Assembly: GCA_046520405.1 (NCBI GenBank) | Contig: JBKGHI010000013.1 | Coordinates: 8,589 to 72,588 of the forward strand | DNA length: 64,000 nt | From: Myxococcus sp046520405 | Lineage (GTDB): Bacteria > Myxococcota > Myxococcia > Myxococcales > Myxococcaceae | Direction of reading: 5' to 3' | Translations under genes and position numbers: made by a program | Notes under the pieces: model-generated | The model's database searches: none | Told to the model about the DNA's origin: nothing | Seen by the model: only the letters and a program-made list of their open reading frames with translations | Shown here: one piece after another, positions 17,666 through 26,500 of the stretch | Layout: each line of letters opens with the position of its first letter | Numbering within the stretch: the stretch's first letter is position 1

Positions 17666-17700
17666 GTTGGCCCGGTTCTGTTCCGGGCCCTACCGCTGCT

Positions 17701-17916
17701 TCACGCCTGGCACATGAGAGGCGGGCACGGCGTGCAGTAGGGGCTGCCGAACTGCTCGCATTGGTCCGCACCCGAGATGCTCTCCAGGACCTCGTCGCCC
17801 AGTTCCATCTCGGCGGCGGGGTTGACGGGCAGGGACGCGCGCTCCTCGGCCGTCAGGCTGTTGAAGTACTCGGGGTCACGCCATGCACGGAGGATGTGGT
17901 CCTTGTTCTGGCTCAT
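17701..17916 (-). CDS. lanA1: Mersacidin/lichenicidin-type class II lanthipeptide precursor A1
   Basis: 71 residues. The leader MSQNKDHILRAWRDPEYFNS, then LTAEERASLPVNPAAEMELG, matches the family pattern (RAWRDPEYR..L...ER..LPxNPAG...L). It ends DEVLESISGA, a Gly-Ala type PCAT cleavage site. The predicted core is DQCEQFGSPYC followed by TPCPPLMCQA: four Cys but only one Ser and one Thr. The start is preceded by AGGAGAAGTC, a site repeated before the other precursors. Last of three tandem precursor genes. Confidence 0.88.
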   Translation of the reverse strand: MSQNKDHILRAWRDPEYFNSLTAEERASLPVNPAAEMELGDEVLESISGADQCEQFGSPYCTPCPPLMCQA

Positions 17917-17946
17917 GACTTCTCCTGGACAGGAATGGGGTTCGTA

Positions 17947-18159
17947 TCAGAGGCAGTGATACGGCGGGCAGGGCGTGCAGTAGTAGCTGCCGAACTGCTC
18001 GCAGGTGTCCGCGCCGGAGATGGTCTCCAGGACCTCGTCGCTCAGCTCCAGCTCGGCGGCGGGGTTGGCGGGCAGGGATGCACGCGCCTCGGCGGACAGG
18101 CTGTTGAAGTACTCGGGGTCACGCCACGCACGGAGGATGTGGTCCTTGTTCTGGCTCAT
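17947..18159 (-). CDS. lanA2: Mersacidin/lichenicidin-type class II lanthipeptide precursor A2
   Basis: 70 residues with a leader almost identical to that of A1 (MSQNKDHILRAWRDPEYFNS, then LSAEARASLPANPAAELEL), ending DEVLETISGA. Predicted core DTCEQFGSYYC followed by TPCPPYHCL: four Cys, two Thr and one Ser. Thirty bases separate it from A1 and the ribosome-binding region AGGAGAAGTC is the same, so the pair looks like a tandem duplication. Core shares CxPCPPxxC-like C-terminus with A1 and A3. Confidence 0.88.
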   Translation of the reverse strand: MSQNKDHILRAWRDPEYFNSLSAEARASLPANPAAELELSDEVLETISGADTCEQFGSYYCTPCPPYHCL

Positions 18160-18189
18160 GACTTCTCCTGGAAAGGTGAGGGGTTTGAA

Positions 18190-18405
18190 TCAGAGACAGT
18201 GGTACGGCGGGCAGGGGGTGCAGATGGCGCTGGACTGACCGGGCTTGCAGCCACAGCCGCCGGTGATGCTCTCCAGGACGTCGTCGCCCAGGTCCAGCTC
18301 GGCGGCCGGGTTTGCGGGAAGCGCGGCGCGCTCCTCGGCCGTCAGGCTGTTGAAGTACTCGGGGTCACGCCACGCACGGAGGATGTGGTCCTTCTTCTGG
18401 CTCAT
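18190..18405 (-). CDS. lanA3: Mersacidin/lichenicidin-type class II lanthipeptide precursor A3
   Basis: 71 residues from the ATG at 18405; an upstream in-frame start at 18459 lacks the conserved leader opening. Leader MSQKKDHILRAWRDPEYFNS ends DDVLESITGG, a canonical double-glycine site. The predicted core differs at its N-terminus (CGCKPGQSSAIC) but keeps the shared CTPCPPYHCL end: five Cys, two Ser, one Thr. It is the first precursor gene after LanM, 64 bases downstream of it, and probably the most abundantly translated. Confidence 0.88.
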   Translation of the reverse strand: MSQKKDHILRAWRDPEYFNSLTAEERAALPANPAAELDLGDDVLESITGGCGCKPGQSSAICTPCPPYHCL

Positions 18406-18469
18406 GACTGCTCCTGGATTGGGCTGGGGAAACGGCCTCCACGGTGGCCAGCCCACCACCGTGGAAGAC

Positions 18470-21400
18470 TCATGAAGGGTTCAGGGGCGAAGCGGCTGTG
18501 AGCAGTGAGGGCACCCGTTCCGGTCTGGCCAGCCGCGCCAGTCCGTAGGCGATGCCCGCCAGGCCCACCATCATGCCCGGCGTCTCCGTGCTGCCCTGGA
18601 GTCCGAAGAGGTAGCCGCGCTCGGTGATGCCGCGCAGGATTCCGCCCGCCACCCCGTCCACGCGCGCCTGGAGCTTCGCGTCGCCCAGCGTGGCCGCCGC
18701 TTCGAGCAGGAAGTCCGCGTTGCCCAGGTCGCCGTGGCACAGGCCGTGGTTGCGGCCGAAGCCGCGTGCCAGGGTGGACTCCAGCGCGATGGCAATCTCC
18801 TCGCGCACCGCCGCGTCGTCCACGAAGGGGAGGCCGGACAGGCGCGCCAGCCCGATGCCCGGAGCGCCGGTGCACCACGCCCAGAGGAAGTGCTCCGCGC
18901 CCGCCGCTGTCTCCGCCGCCTCCTTCGCGCCCACGCGCAGGTCGGGCCAGTTGCGCTCCTCGGGGGTGTAGAGCCCGCGCTCGTACTCCATGCCCGCGAG
19001 CGCCGCGTCACGCAGGCGCGTATCGCCCGTGCGCGCGAACAGCCGCAGCAGCGCCAGGGAGATTCCGGCGGCGCCGTGCGCCATGCCCGCGAGGTAGCGG
19101 TTCCCGGCGCTCTCGCAAATCCAGGCCGCGCCTCGGGCCTGGGGGCGTGGCCGTCTCCAGCAGCCGTTGACCGCACGCCTCCGCCGTCGCCCACAGCGCG
19201 TCCGACGGGCGGTGTTCGCCCAGCGCCAGCAGCGCCAACAGGCAGCCCGCGGCGCCCGCGCCCACGTCCAGGACGGTGTCCTTCTCCACCAGGGGCCGCA
19301 GCCGCCGCGCGTAGCCCGCCGCTTCATCCAGGAGCGCGTCGTCGTTCCACAGCACGCCCAGGTGCGTGAGCGCGTAGAGGATGCCGCCCCAGCCGTTGAG
19401 GATGCCCAACCCCACCACGCTTCCAGGCTCCTCGCCGAGCAGTCGCGCCTGGGTGCGCAGCGTGGCCCGCGCCAGCCGCGTGAAGCGCGCGTCCTGGGTG
19501 ACGTCTCCCAGGTAGCCCAACGCGAGCGCGATGCCCGCGCGGCCTGGAACACGTCCGACCCTGGCGACCCAGCCTCCAGCCGCCGTCGCCCGCATCCCAG
19601 GCCGAGCCAGTGCGCCTCGCCTCGGCGCTCGAAGGCCAGGGGCAGCAGTCGCTCGCCCGCGCGCCGTGCCTCGGTGAGCAGCGCGTCGCGAAGGCCGGGC
19701 CGCGCGTGCTCCTGGAAGGCATACGTTGGGCGTGGCACCGTCTGCGTGCTCAGCAGCAGCACATCCAGCGAGCGCTCCAGCACCCAGCGCTGCCGCGTCT
19801 GGTCCTCCGGCGACAAGCCCCCCAGCCGGCGCCGCACGCGCGCCATGCCCGTCTCCTGGAAGAAGTCCGGCAGGCGCTGGCCCGAGCCCGCCTCCAGGTC
19901 CTTCGAGTCGACGCGCGCGGTGAAGTACGGCAGGTCGCCTTGCTCCAACTGCTCCGTCTCCAGCGGGACGAGCGCCTCGAAGTCCGGGGACGCCACCACG
20001 GCGCGCCACAGGTGGTCGAAGAAGCGCTGGCGTTCGAGCCCGTCCGCCAGCGCGTGCGGGTGATAGCTCTCGAAGAGGAGCGCGCCGTACACCGCCGTGT
20101 TGCGGAAGAGGACGCGCATGGGCACGTGCGCGAAGGCGGCCAGCGGCCCGTCCTCGGCGAGCAGCGCCTCGCGGTGCTCCAGCAGCAGCCCGTACATGCG
20201 GGTGAAGCCGTCGGCGAGCGCGCCGCGGTAGGCCAGGACGGACGCCGTTTCCCCCTCCAGGCGCGGCAGGTTGTTGGACCCCGGCAGCTCCACCGGCCGC
20301 CGCTCGAAGCGCATCCGGTCCGTTCCCCGCTCCGCCGTGACGAGGTAGGCCTGCGGCGTGAGCTGGCCCGCGCGAGCGCCCAGCCCGCTCAGGTCCACGC
20401 CCACCTTCGTGCGCGTCCCCCAGAACTGCTGCGGCAGCAGCCCGCTGCGAATCACCGACACGGGCGGCGCCTCCACGGCGTGCTCGGCGTCCCGGAGCGT
20501 GCGCGTGCCCGACAGCGGGTGGAACAGCGTCTCCACGTCCACCAGCACCGGGTGCTCACCGGCGGCGATGAGGTTCTCGAAGTGCAGGTCCGTGCCGTCC
20601 AGCGCGTGCATCAGCGCGACGTAGGCGCCCTGGCGCGCGTAGAAGCGGCGGACCTCCTCCGTCGACGTGCATGGGGCGTGGGCCACGTACTCCATCCACC
20701 CGTACTCACCCTGGTCCAGCGCCTCCGCGCCCTTCATCGTGGGCGTGGCGCCACGCGCGTTGAGCCACGCCAGTAACTGCTGGAGCCCGGCCTCGGCGCC
20801 CAGCGAGCGCGGCTTGTAGACGAGGCGCAGGCCGGACTCGAAGCGGAGGATGAAGACGCCCTGGCCGCCCCGGTGCGGGTCGGAGTAGCCGCCGCGTACC
20901 TCCACCAGCGCGCCAGGGGCTTGCCCCGCGTTGAAGCGCTGCCAGAGCAGGGCCGCGTCGCGCACCAGTCGCGTCATCAGCTTCAGGCCGTTGAGCCCCC
21001 ACTCCGAGATGCGCTGGACGGCGCAGCGCGCCAGCACCGGGTACCGCTCCAGGATGTCCAGCGCGACCTGCGGTTGGCGCAGCTTCTTCGTGAAGTCCTG
21101 GAAGCGCGCCTCGGGGGTGTCCCCGGCGAGCTGCTCCTCCAACTGGGCGGCATGCAGCTCCACCACCATGGCGCGGCCGAGCACGGGGGACAGCACCTGC
21201 GGCAGGTGGCCCAGCATCGTGGAGACGATGACGTCCGGCTCGAAGCCGACGCCAGGCACGGCGTGCCGGATGACCTTCAGCTCGGTGGTGAGCCGCGTCA
21301 CGGCGCGCGCCACCAGCGGCTCCACCAGCGGCAGGAAGGCCGAGCGGTCCGGGCCCTCCGTGCGCTCAGGCCAGAGAACGGGCGCGCGGAGGGGCTCCGC

Positions 21401-21727
21401 GTAGGCCTGCTCCAATTCGCGCACCCATGCGGGCACTGCGTCGGGCGACGCCCAGGGCGCTCCAGTGGGCGCCTCCAGCAGCGTGAGCAGCTCCGCCTCC
21501 GTTACCCCGGAGGATTGCAATCTGCGTTGCCACCAATCCGCTTGCCCGAACGGCTCCTGCCGACGCCAGGTGTCCAATCGCTTGCGCGCCGCGGCGGAAG
21601 CGTCGTGTTGCGTCGTGGGAGTGAATCCGGCTCGCTCGGAGAGCGTCGCGGCCCGTGCCCAGCGTGCGGGCTTGGATGGCGCGTGAGCGCTCGGCGTCGC
21701 CTCGTCCTGCCTCTGCGTGATTTCCAC
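18470..21727 (-). CDS. lanM: Class II lanthipeptide synthetase LanM (internal out-of-frame stretch)
   Basis: 1085 codons, GTG start at 21727 with GAGAGGA upstream. N-terminal DUF4135 dehydratase: RLVYKPRSL (about 304) and DGTDLHFENL (about 381), the kinase-like residues that phosphorylate and eliminate Ser/Thr. C-terminal LanC-like cyclase: zinc ligands in AWCTGAPGIG (about 952) and LCHGDLG (about 997-998). Residues about 729-861 are read out of frame. A missing base at 19543-19544 (expected CAGGGCCGCGCGGGC) and an extra base in the run at 19141-19145 compensate each other. Correcting both restores FQGRAGIALALGYLGD, GILNGWGGILYALTHLG and GAAGCLLALLALGE, standard LanC sequence. As given, the early cyclase domain would be scrambled. 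Modifies the three downstream precursors. Confidence 0.9.
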   Translation of the reverse strand: MEITQRQDEATPSAHAPSKPARWARAATLSERAGFTPTTQHDASAAARKRLDTWRRQEPFGQADWWQRRLQSSGVTEAELLTLLEAPTGAPWASPDAVPAWVRELEQAYAEPLRAPVLWPERTEGPDRSAFLPLVEPLVARAVTRLTTELKVIRHAVPGVGFEPDVIVSTMLGHLPQVLSPVLGRAMVVELHAAQLEEQLAGDTPEARFQDFTKKLRQPQVALDILERYPVLARCAVQRISEWGLNGLKLMTRLVRDAALLWQRFNAGQAPGALVEVRGGYSDPHRGGQGVFILRFESGLRLVYKPRSLGAEAGLQQLLAWLNARGATPTMKGAEALDQGEYGWMEYVAHAPCTSTEEVRRFYARQGAYVALMHALDGTDLHFENLIAAGEHPVLVDVETLFHPLSGTRTLRDAEHAVEAPPVSVIRSGLLPQQFWGTRTKVGVDLSGLGARAGQLTPQAYLVTAERGTDRMRFERRPVELPGSNNLPRLEGETASVLAYRGALADGFTRMYGLLLEHREALLAEDGPLAAFAHVPMRVLFRNTAVYGALLFESYHPHALADGLERQRFFDHLWRAVVASPDFEALVPLETEQLEQGDLPYFTARVDSKDLEAGSGQRLPDFFQETGMARVRRRLGGLSPEDQTRQRWVLERSLDVLLLSTQTVPRPTYAFQEHARPGLRDALLTEARRAGERLLPLAFERRGEAHWLGLGCGRRRLEAGSPGSDVFQAARASRSRWATWETSPRTRASRGWRGPRCAPRRDCSARSLEAWWGWASSTAGAASSTRSRTWACCGTTTRSWMKRRATRGGCGPWWRRTPSWTWARAPRAACWRCWRWANTARRTRCGRRRRRAVNGCWRRPRPQARGAAWICESAGNRYLAGMAHGAAGISLALLRLFARTGDTRLRDAALAGMEYERGLYTPEERNWPDLRVGAKEAAETAAGAEHFLWAWCTGAPGIGLARLSGLPFVDDAAVREEIAIALESTLARGFGRNHGLCHGDLGNADFLLEAAATLGDAKLQARVDGVAGGILRGITERGYLFGLQGSTETPGMMVGLAGIAYGLARLARPERVPSLLTAASPLNPS

Positions 21728-21775
21728 GCGTCCTCTCGTTTCCTGGGCAATGCCCGGTGAGCTGGCTTCGTTGGA

Positions 21776-21799
21776 GTATCAGGGAGACGACTGTGATAC
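21776..21799. promoter_or_regulatory. Inverted repeat in the divergent lanM/GMC promoter region
   Basis: GTATCA-N12-TGATAC, perfect 6-bp arms with one helical turn between them, midway in the 135-base gap between the divergent lanM and GMC oxidoreductase starts. It would suit a dimeric regulator controlling both transcripts. No regulator gene is in the cluster. Confidence 0.45.
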
Positions 21800-21862
21800 A
21801 GGTAAGTCATTTCATCTTTGCATGTCAATGCTTCGAAGCCGCGTCCGCGTGACAGGCAATGC

Positions 21863-23458
21863 ATGCGGGAAGGTGGGAGTGATTTGTACGACGCGCTCAT
21901 CATCGGCAGTGGCGCGGGTGGCGGGCCGCTGGCGTTGAAGTTTTCCCAGGCAGGGCTGCGCGTGCTGGTGTTGGAGCGCGGTGCGCGGCACACCCTCGGG
22001 GAATACGCACACGACGCGACAGGGTTGGGGCCACAAGACCTCATCCCCCGCGTCGAAGAAGACCCGCACACCGTGGTGACGCGGAAGACGTCCGTGCCCT
22101 TGCGCACCGCGCTGGGTTGGACGGCGAGCTGCGTGGGCGGCGGCACCGTCCACATGGGAGGATATTTCTATCGCTTCCATCCAGATGACCTGCGAATGCG
22201 CAGCCGCTTCGGCGACTACGAGGAGCTGGCGGATTGGCCGTATGACTATGAGGCGTTGGAGCCCTGGTACGCCGTGGCGGAGCAGGAGGTGGGCGTCTCC
22301 GGGCTCGCGGGTGTGAATCCTTTCGAGGGGCCTCGCTCGACGCCGTTTCCGCTGCCGCCGCTGGACGCGCACCCGCTGGCCGCCGCGCTGGAGGAGGCGT
22401 GCACGCGGCGGGGCCTGCATGCCTTTCCGACGCCGCGCGCCATCAACTCGCGGCCCTATCAAGGGCGCCCCGCGTGCGCGTACTGCCTGGAGTGCTCCGG
22501 CCTGGGGTGCCCGGTGGAGGCACGGGGCACTTCGCAGGCCGCGCTGCTGCCGCGCGCCGAGGCCACGGGCCGGTGCGAGGTCCGCGCGCGGTGCCATGTC
22601 CGTGAAGTCACGGTGGGGCCGGATGGCCGCGCCACCGGCTGCGTGTATCTGGACGCGGAGGGCCGCGAGCACAGCGTGACGGCCCGCGTGGTGTGCGTGT
22701 GCTGTTCGTCCGTGGAGTCCGCGCGGCTCTTGCTGCTCTCTCGTTCGCAGCGCTTCCCCAACGGGCTGGCGAACGGCAGCGGACGGGTGGGGCGGCACCT
22801 CCAGTTCCACGCCGTCACCATGGCGCAGGCGCGCCTCCCGAGAGCTCGCCTCCCCGGCGCGCTGCTGGAGAATCCGCACCCCTTCATCGGCCGGTCGGTG
22901 ATGGACCACTACTTCCTGCCCGACGGCGTGTCGGACCTGCCCAAGGGCGGCATCCTGCGCTTCGGCCGTGGGCCTCCCGTTCCCGAGTCCCAGCACGGGG
23001 CGAAGGCGTCGGACGTGCTCTTCTGCGAGGTGTTCCACGACTTCCTCCCGAACGCGGGAACCTTCGTGGAGCTGGACCCGGAGGTGAAGGACCGGTGGGG
23101 GCTGCCGGTGGCGCGCATCCACCTGGACCGGCCACGGCACCACGTCCGCGCGGGGCAGTGGCTGCTGGCGAGAACCTTCGAGTTGTTCCGGGACTTGGGC
23201 GCGGAGGAGTGTGTCCCCCTCATCGTTGGCGGCACCTCGTCGTACCTGGTCCAGGGGACGTGCCGGGCCGGTGACGACCCGGCGACGTCGGTGCTCAACG
23301 GCCACTGCCAGACGCACGAGGTGGACAACCTGTTCGTGGTGGACGGCAGCTTCATGCCCACCTCCGGCGGGGCGGCGCCCACGTTGACCATCCTGGCCAA
23401 CAGCTTCCGGAGCGCGGACCACATCGTCCGCCGCTTCCAGGCGGGGGATTTCGCCTGA
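21863..23458 (+). CDS. GMC-family FAD-dependent oxidoreductase, divergent from lanM
   Basis: About 531 residues. I take the ATG at 21863; a TTG at 21884, just before YDALIIGSGAGGG and preceded by GGAAGGTGGGAG, is a good alternative. The Rossmann motif is IIGSGAGGGPLALKFSQAG with LVLERG; GGGTVHMGGY is the second FAD contact; the C-terminus DNLFVVDGSFMPTSGGAAP is the GMC C-terminal signature. A four-Cys segment CAYCLECSGLGC (about 206-217) is like that of membrane-linked sugar and polyol dehydrogenases of the family. It oxidises alcohol groups or similar. It shares its promoter region with the lanthipeptide operon and may tailor the peptide, but this is inference. Confidence 0.82.
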   Translation: MREGGSDLYDALIIGSGAGGGPLALKFSQAGLRVLVLERGARHTLGEYAHDATGLGPQDLIPRVEEDPHTVVTRKTSVPLRTALGWTASCVGGGTVHMGGYFYRFHPDDLRMRSRFGDYEELADWPYDYEALEPWYAVAEQEVGVSGLAGVNPFEGPRSTPFPLPPLDAHPLAAALEEACTRRGLHAFPTPRAINSRPYQGRPACAYCLECSGLGCPVEARGTSQAALLPRAEATGRCEVRARCHVREVTVGPDGRATGCVYLDAEGREHSVTARVVCVCCSSVESARLLLLSRSQRFPNGLANGSGRVGRHLQFHAVTMAQARLPRARLPGALLENPHPFIGRSVMDHYFLPDGVSDLPKGGILRFGRGPPVPESQHGAKASDVLFCEVFHDFLPNAGTFVELDPEVKDRWGLPVARIHLDRPRHHVRAGQWLLARTFELFRDLGAEECVPLIVGGTSSYLVQGTCRAGDDPATSVLNGHCQTHEVDNLFVVDGSFMPTSGGAAPTLTILANSFRSADHIVRRFQAGDFA

Positions 23459-23548
23459 GCCGGGGCGGGGGAGGCCGCCTGCCACGCGACGGTGCGCGCT
23501 CATGGCCGTTGCACGACGCATCCTCGGGGCGTAGGGAAACAGCGCGCC

Positions 23549-26500
23549 ATGTCCGCCACCGCTCAACTGCTCGAAGCCGTCCGGAAGGAAGCCAAGCCGG
23601 GTATCTGGTCCAACGGCGTGAATCTCGCCCGCTCCGGAGCCGTGGTGCTCCAGTCCCAGAAAGGGGGCGAGCTGGAGCTGAGGGTGCGCGCCAAGGGGCG
23701 CCCGGTCGCCCTCACGGTGGTCCTGTATCCGAACGACGACGCCTGGGAGTGTGACTGCCCCAGCCTGGTGGACCCGTGCGAGCACGTGGTGGCGGCGGCC
23801 ATCTCCATCCAGCAGGCGGAGAAGCAGGAGACGCCCATGGAGACGGCGGCCACCCGCTGGGCCCGCGTCGTCTACCACTTCGCCCGCGTGGACGGCGGGT
23901 TGGAGCTGCACCGCTCCATCGCGCAGGTGGACGGCACGGAGACGCCGCTGGAGGGCAGCCTGACGTCGCTGATGGCCAGGCCCGCGGAGGCCGCGAAGCT
24001 CCAGGTGGAGAACGCGGACCTGCTGGCCGACCGCATCCTGGAGCAGCGGCGCACGCGCGGCACCCTGGCGCCGGAGACGCTGGAGGCGGTGCTCAAGGTG
24101 CTGGAGTCGGCGCGCAACGTGCTGCTCGACGGGCGCCCGGTGGCGGTGTCCGACGAGCAGATTCTGCCGCGCGCCGTGGTGGAGGACCGCAGCGGCCAGA
24201 TTGTCATCACGGTGTCCAGGGACCCGCGTGTCCAGGAGGTCGTCAGCCCCGGCGTGGCGCTCGCGGCCGATACGCTGGTGCGCCTGGGCGAGACGGCCAT
24301 GTCCGGCCCCTGGCTCCAGAATCTGCCCATCGTCCGCACCTACTCGGCGGACAACCTGGGCGACCTCACGTCCAAGATCATGCCCGAGCTGGGCCGCCGC
24401 CTTCCGGTGGAGGTCCGTAGCAAGCGGCTGCCGCGCCTGGATCGCGAGCTGAAGCCGCGCATCCTGCTGGAGCTGAACCAGCTCGACGCCGGCCTGTCCG
24501 TGCTGCCCACGCTCGTGTACGGCGCGCCGCCGGTGGTGCGCATCGACGCCGGCCGCATGGTGTACCTGCGCGGCGCGGTGCCGCTGCGCGACGAGGCCGC
24601 CGAGCAGCGCCTCATCCACCAGCTCCGCGACGAGCTGAACCTCGTCCCCGGCCGCCGGCTGACGGTGCAGGGCCCGGAGATGGTGCGCTGGGCGGACAAG
24701 CTGCGGCGCTGGCGCGGAGACCTCGCCGGTGACGCGGCGGGGCTGGTGAGCCCCGACGTCAAGCTGCGTCCGTCGCTCCATGTGGAGTCGGCGGTGTCGG
24801 GGCAGGGCGTGCCCGACGTGCGCTTCCAACTGGAGTTCCAGGTGGAGGGCGCCAAGGGCGAGGTCAAGGCCGTGGACGCCGCCGCCGTCATCCGGGCGTG
24901 GACGGAGGGCCTGGGCCTGGTGCCGCTGGACGGAGGCGGCTGGGCGCCGCTGCCCCGGGCCTGGCTGGACAAGCATGGCCAGCGCGTGGCGGACCTGCTC
25001 AGCGCGCGGCAGGCGGATGGGAAGGTCTCCAACCACGCGCTGCCGGAGCTGTCCGCGCTGTGCGAGACGCTGGAGCAGCCGCCCCCGCCGGGCTTGGACC
25101 GGCTGGCGCCGCTCGTCTCCGGTTTCGAGAAGCTGCCCGCGCCCGAGCTGCCCGCGGAGCTCAACGCCACGCTGCGCCAGTACCAGCTCCAGGGCGTCAG
25201 TTGGCTGGGCTTCCTGCGCGGCGCGGGGCTGGGCGGCATCCTGGCGGACGACATGGGGCTGGGTAAGACGCTCCAGACCATCTGCGCGCTGGGGCCGGGC
25301 TCGCTCGTGGTGTGCCCCACCAGCGTGCTGCCCAACTGGGCCGCGGAGCTGAAGCGCTTCCGCCCGTCGCTCAAGGTGTGCGTGTACCACGGGCCCGGCC
25401 GCGCGCTGGACCCGGCCGCCGACGTGACGCTCACCACCTACGCCATCATGCGTCTGGACGCAGCGGTGCTGGGCGCGAAGACGTGGGACTCGCTGGTGCT
25501 GGACGAGGCGCAGGCCATCAAGAACCCGGACAGCCAGGTGGCGCGCGCGGCCTTCGGACTCAAGGCGAACTTCCGGCTCGCGCTCTCCGGCACGCCGCTG
25601 GAGAACCGGCTGGAGGAACTCTGGAGCCTGATGCACTTCACCAACCCGGGCCTGCTCGGGGGGCGCAAGCACTTCGACGAGAAGATTGCCCGGCCCATCT
25701 CCGACGGCCGGCAGGACGCGGCCGAGGGCCTGCGGCGCCGCATCCGTCCCTTCGTGCTCCGGCGCCTGAAACGCGACGTGGCGCCCGAGTTGCCGCCGCG
25801 CATCGAGTCCGTGATGCACGTGCAGTTGGATGAGCGCGAGCGCTCCGTCTACGACGCGGTGATGGCGGCCACGCGCAAGGAAGTGGTGGCCCTGCTCAAC
25901 GAGGGCGGCAGCGTGCTCAAGGCCCTGGAGGCGCTGCTGCGGCTGCGACAGGCCGCGTGCCACACCGCGCTCGTCCCGGGCCAGCGGGCCAACACGTCCT
26001 CCAAGGTGGAGACGCTGGTGGACGCGCTGGAGACGGCCGTCTCCGAAGGCCACAAGGCGCTCGTCTTCTCGCAGTGGACGTCGCTGCTGGACCTCATCGA
26101 GCCGCGCCTGAAGGCCGCGGGCATCGGCTTCGGCCGCCTGGACGGCACCACGGCCAACCGTGGCGAAGTCACCGAGCGCTTCCAGTCCGCGGAGGGCGAG
26201 CCGGTGCTGCTCATGTCCCTCAAGGCGGGCGGCACGGGCCTCAACCTCACCGCGGCGGACCACGTCTTCCTGGTGGACCCGTGGTGGAACCCGGCGGCGG
26301 AGGCGCAGGCCGCCGACCGCGCCCACCGCATTGGCCAGGAGCGCACGGTGATGGTGTACCGGCTGGTGTCCCAGGGCACGGTGGAGGAGCGCATCCTGGG
26401 GCTCCAGGAGAAGAAGCGGGCCATCTTCGAGGCGGCCCTGAGCGAGGCCGCCGCGGCGACGGCCATCACCCGTGAAGACCTGCTCGAGCTGTTCTCGTGA
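23549..26500 (+). CDS. SNF2-family DNA-dependent ATPase with SWIM zinc finger
   Basis: 983 residues from the ATG at 23549. The N-terminus has a SWIM finger, WECDCPSLVDPCEHVVAA (about 66-83). A long family-specific region follows, then the Swi2/Snf2 motor: DDMGLGKT (motif I, about 567), LDEAQAIKN (motif II, DEAQ box, about 650), SGTPLENRLEELWS (motif III), VFSQWTSLLDL and SLKAGGTGLNLT (motifs IV-V), and QAADRAHRIGQ (motif VI). Such proteins move along or remodel protein-DNA complexes and aid transcription or repair. It overlaps the next gene by one base (TGATG), so the two are translationally linked. Confidence 0.92.
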   Translation: MSATAQLLEAVRKEAKPGIWSNGVNLARSGAVVLQSQKGGELELRVRAKGRPVALTVVLYPNDDAWECDCPSLVDPCEHVVAAAISIQQAEKQETPMETAATRWARVVYHFARVDGGLELHRSIAQVDGTETPLEGSLTSLMARPAEAAKLQVENADLLADRILEQRRTRGTLAPETLEAVLKVLESARNVLLDGRPVAVSDEQILPRAVVEDRSGQIVITVSRDPRVQEVVSPGVALAADTLVRLGETAMSGPWLQNLPIVRTYSADNLGDLTSKIMPELGRRLPVEVRSKRLPRLDRELKPRILLELNQLDAGLSVLPTLVYGAPPVVRIDAGRMVYLRGAVPLRDEAAEQRLIHQLRDELNLVPGRRLTVQGPEMVRWADKLRRWRGDLAGDAAGLVSPDVKLRPSLHVESAVSGQGVPDVRFQLEFQVEGAKGEVKAVDAAAVIRAWTEGLGLVPLDGGGWAPLPRAWLDKHGQRVADLLSARQADGKVSNHALPELSALCETLEQPPPPGLDRLAPLVSGFEKLPAPELPAELNATLRQYQLQGVSWLGFLRGAGLGGILADDMGLGKTLQTICALGPGSLVVCPTSVLPNWAAELKRFRPSLKVCVYHGPGRALDPAADVTLTTYAIMRLDAAVLGAKTWDSLVLDEAQAIKNPDSQVARAAFGLKANFRLALSGTPLENRLEELWSLMHFTNPGLLGGRKHFDEKIARPISDGRQDAAEGLRRRIRPFVLRRLKRDVAPELPPRIESVMHVQLDERERSVYDAVMAATRKEVVALLNEGGSVLKALEALLRLRQAACHTALVPGQRANTSSKVETLVDALETAVSEGHKALVFSQWTSLLDLIEPRLKAAGIGFGRLDGTTANRGEVTERFQSAEGEPVLLMSLKAGGTGLNLTAADHVFLVDPWWNPAAEAQAADRAHRIGQERTVMVYRLVSQGTVEERILGLQEKKRAIFEAALSEAAAATAITREDLLELFS

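Noticed and set aside
19008..20009. Second minus-strand open frame inside lanM
   Set aside because: Not a separate gene: its middle part is the out-of-frame segment of LanM itself, its ends are noise.
21812..26326. Minus-strand open frame of about 1500 codons
   Set aside because: Runs antisense through the GMC oxidoreductase and SNF2 helicase; no recognisable motifs.
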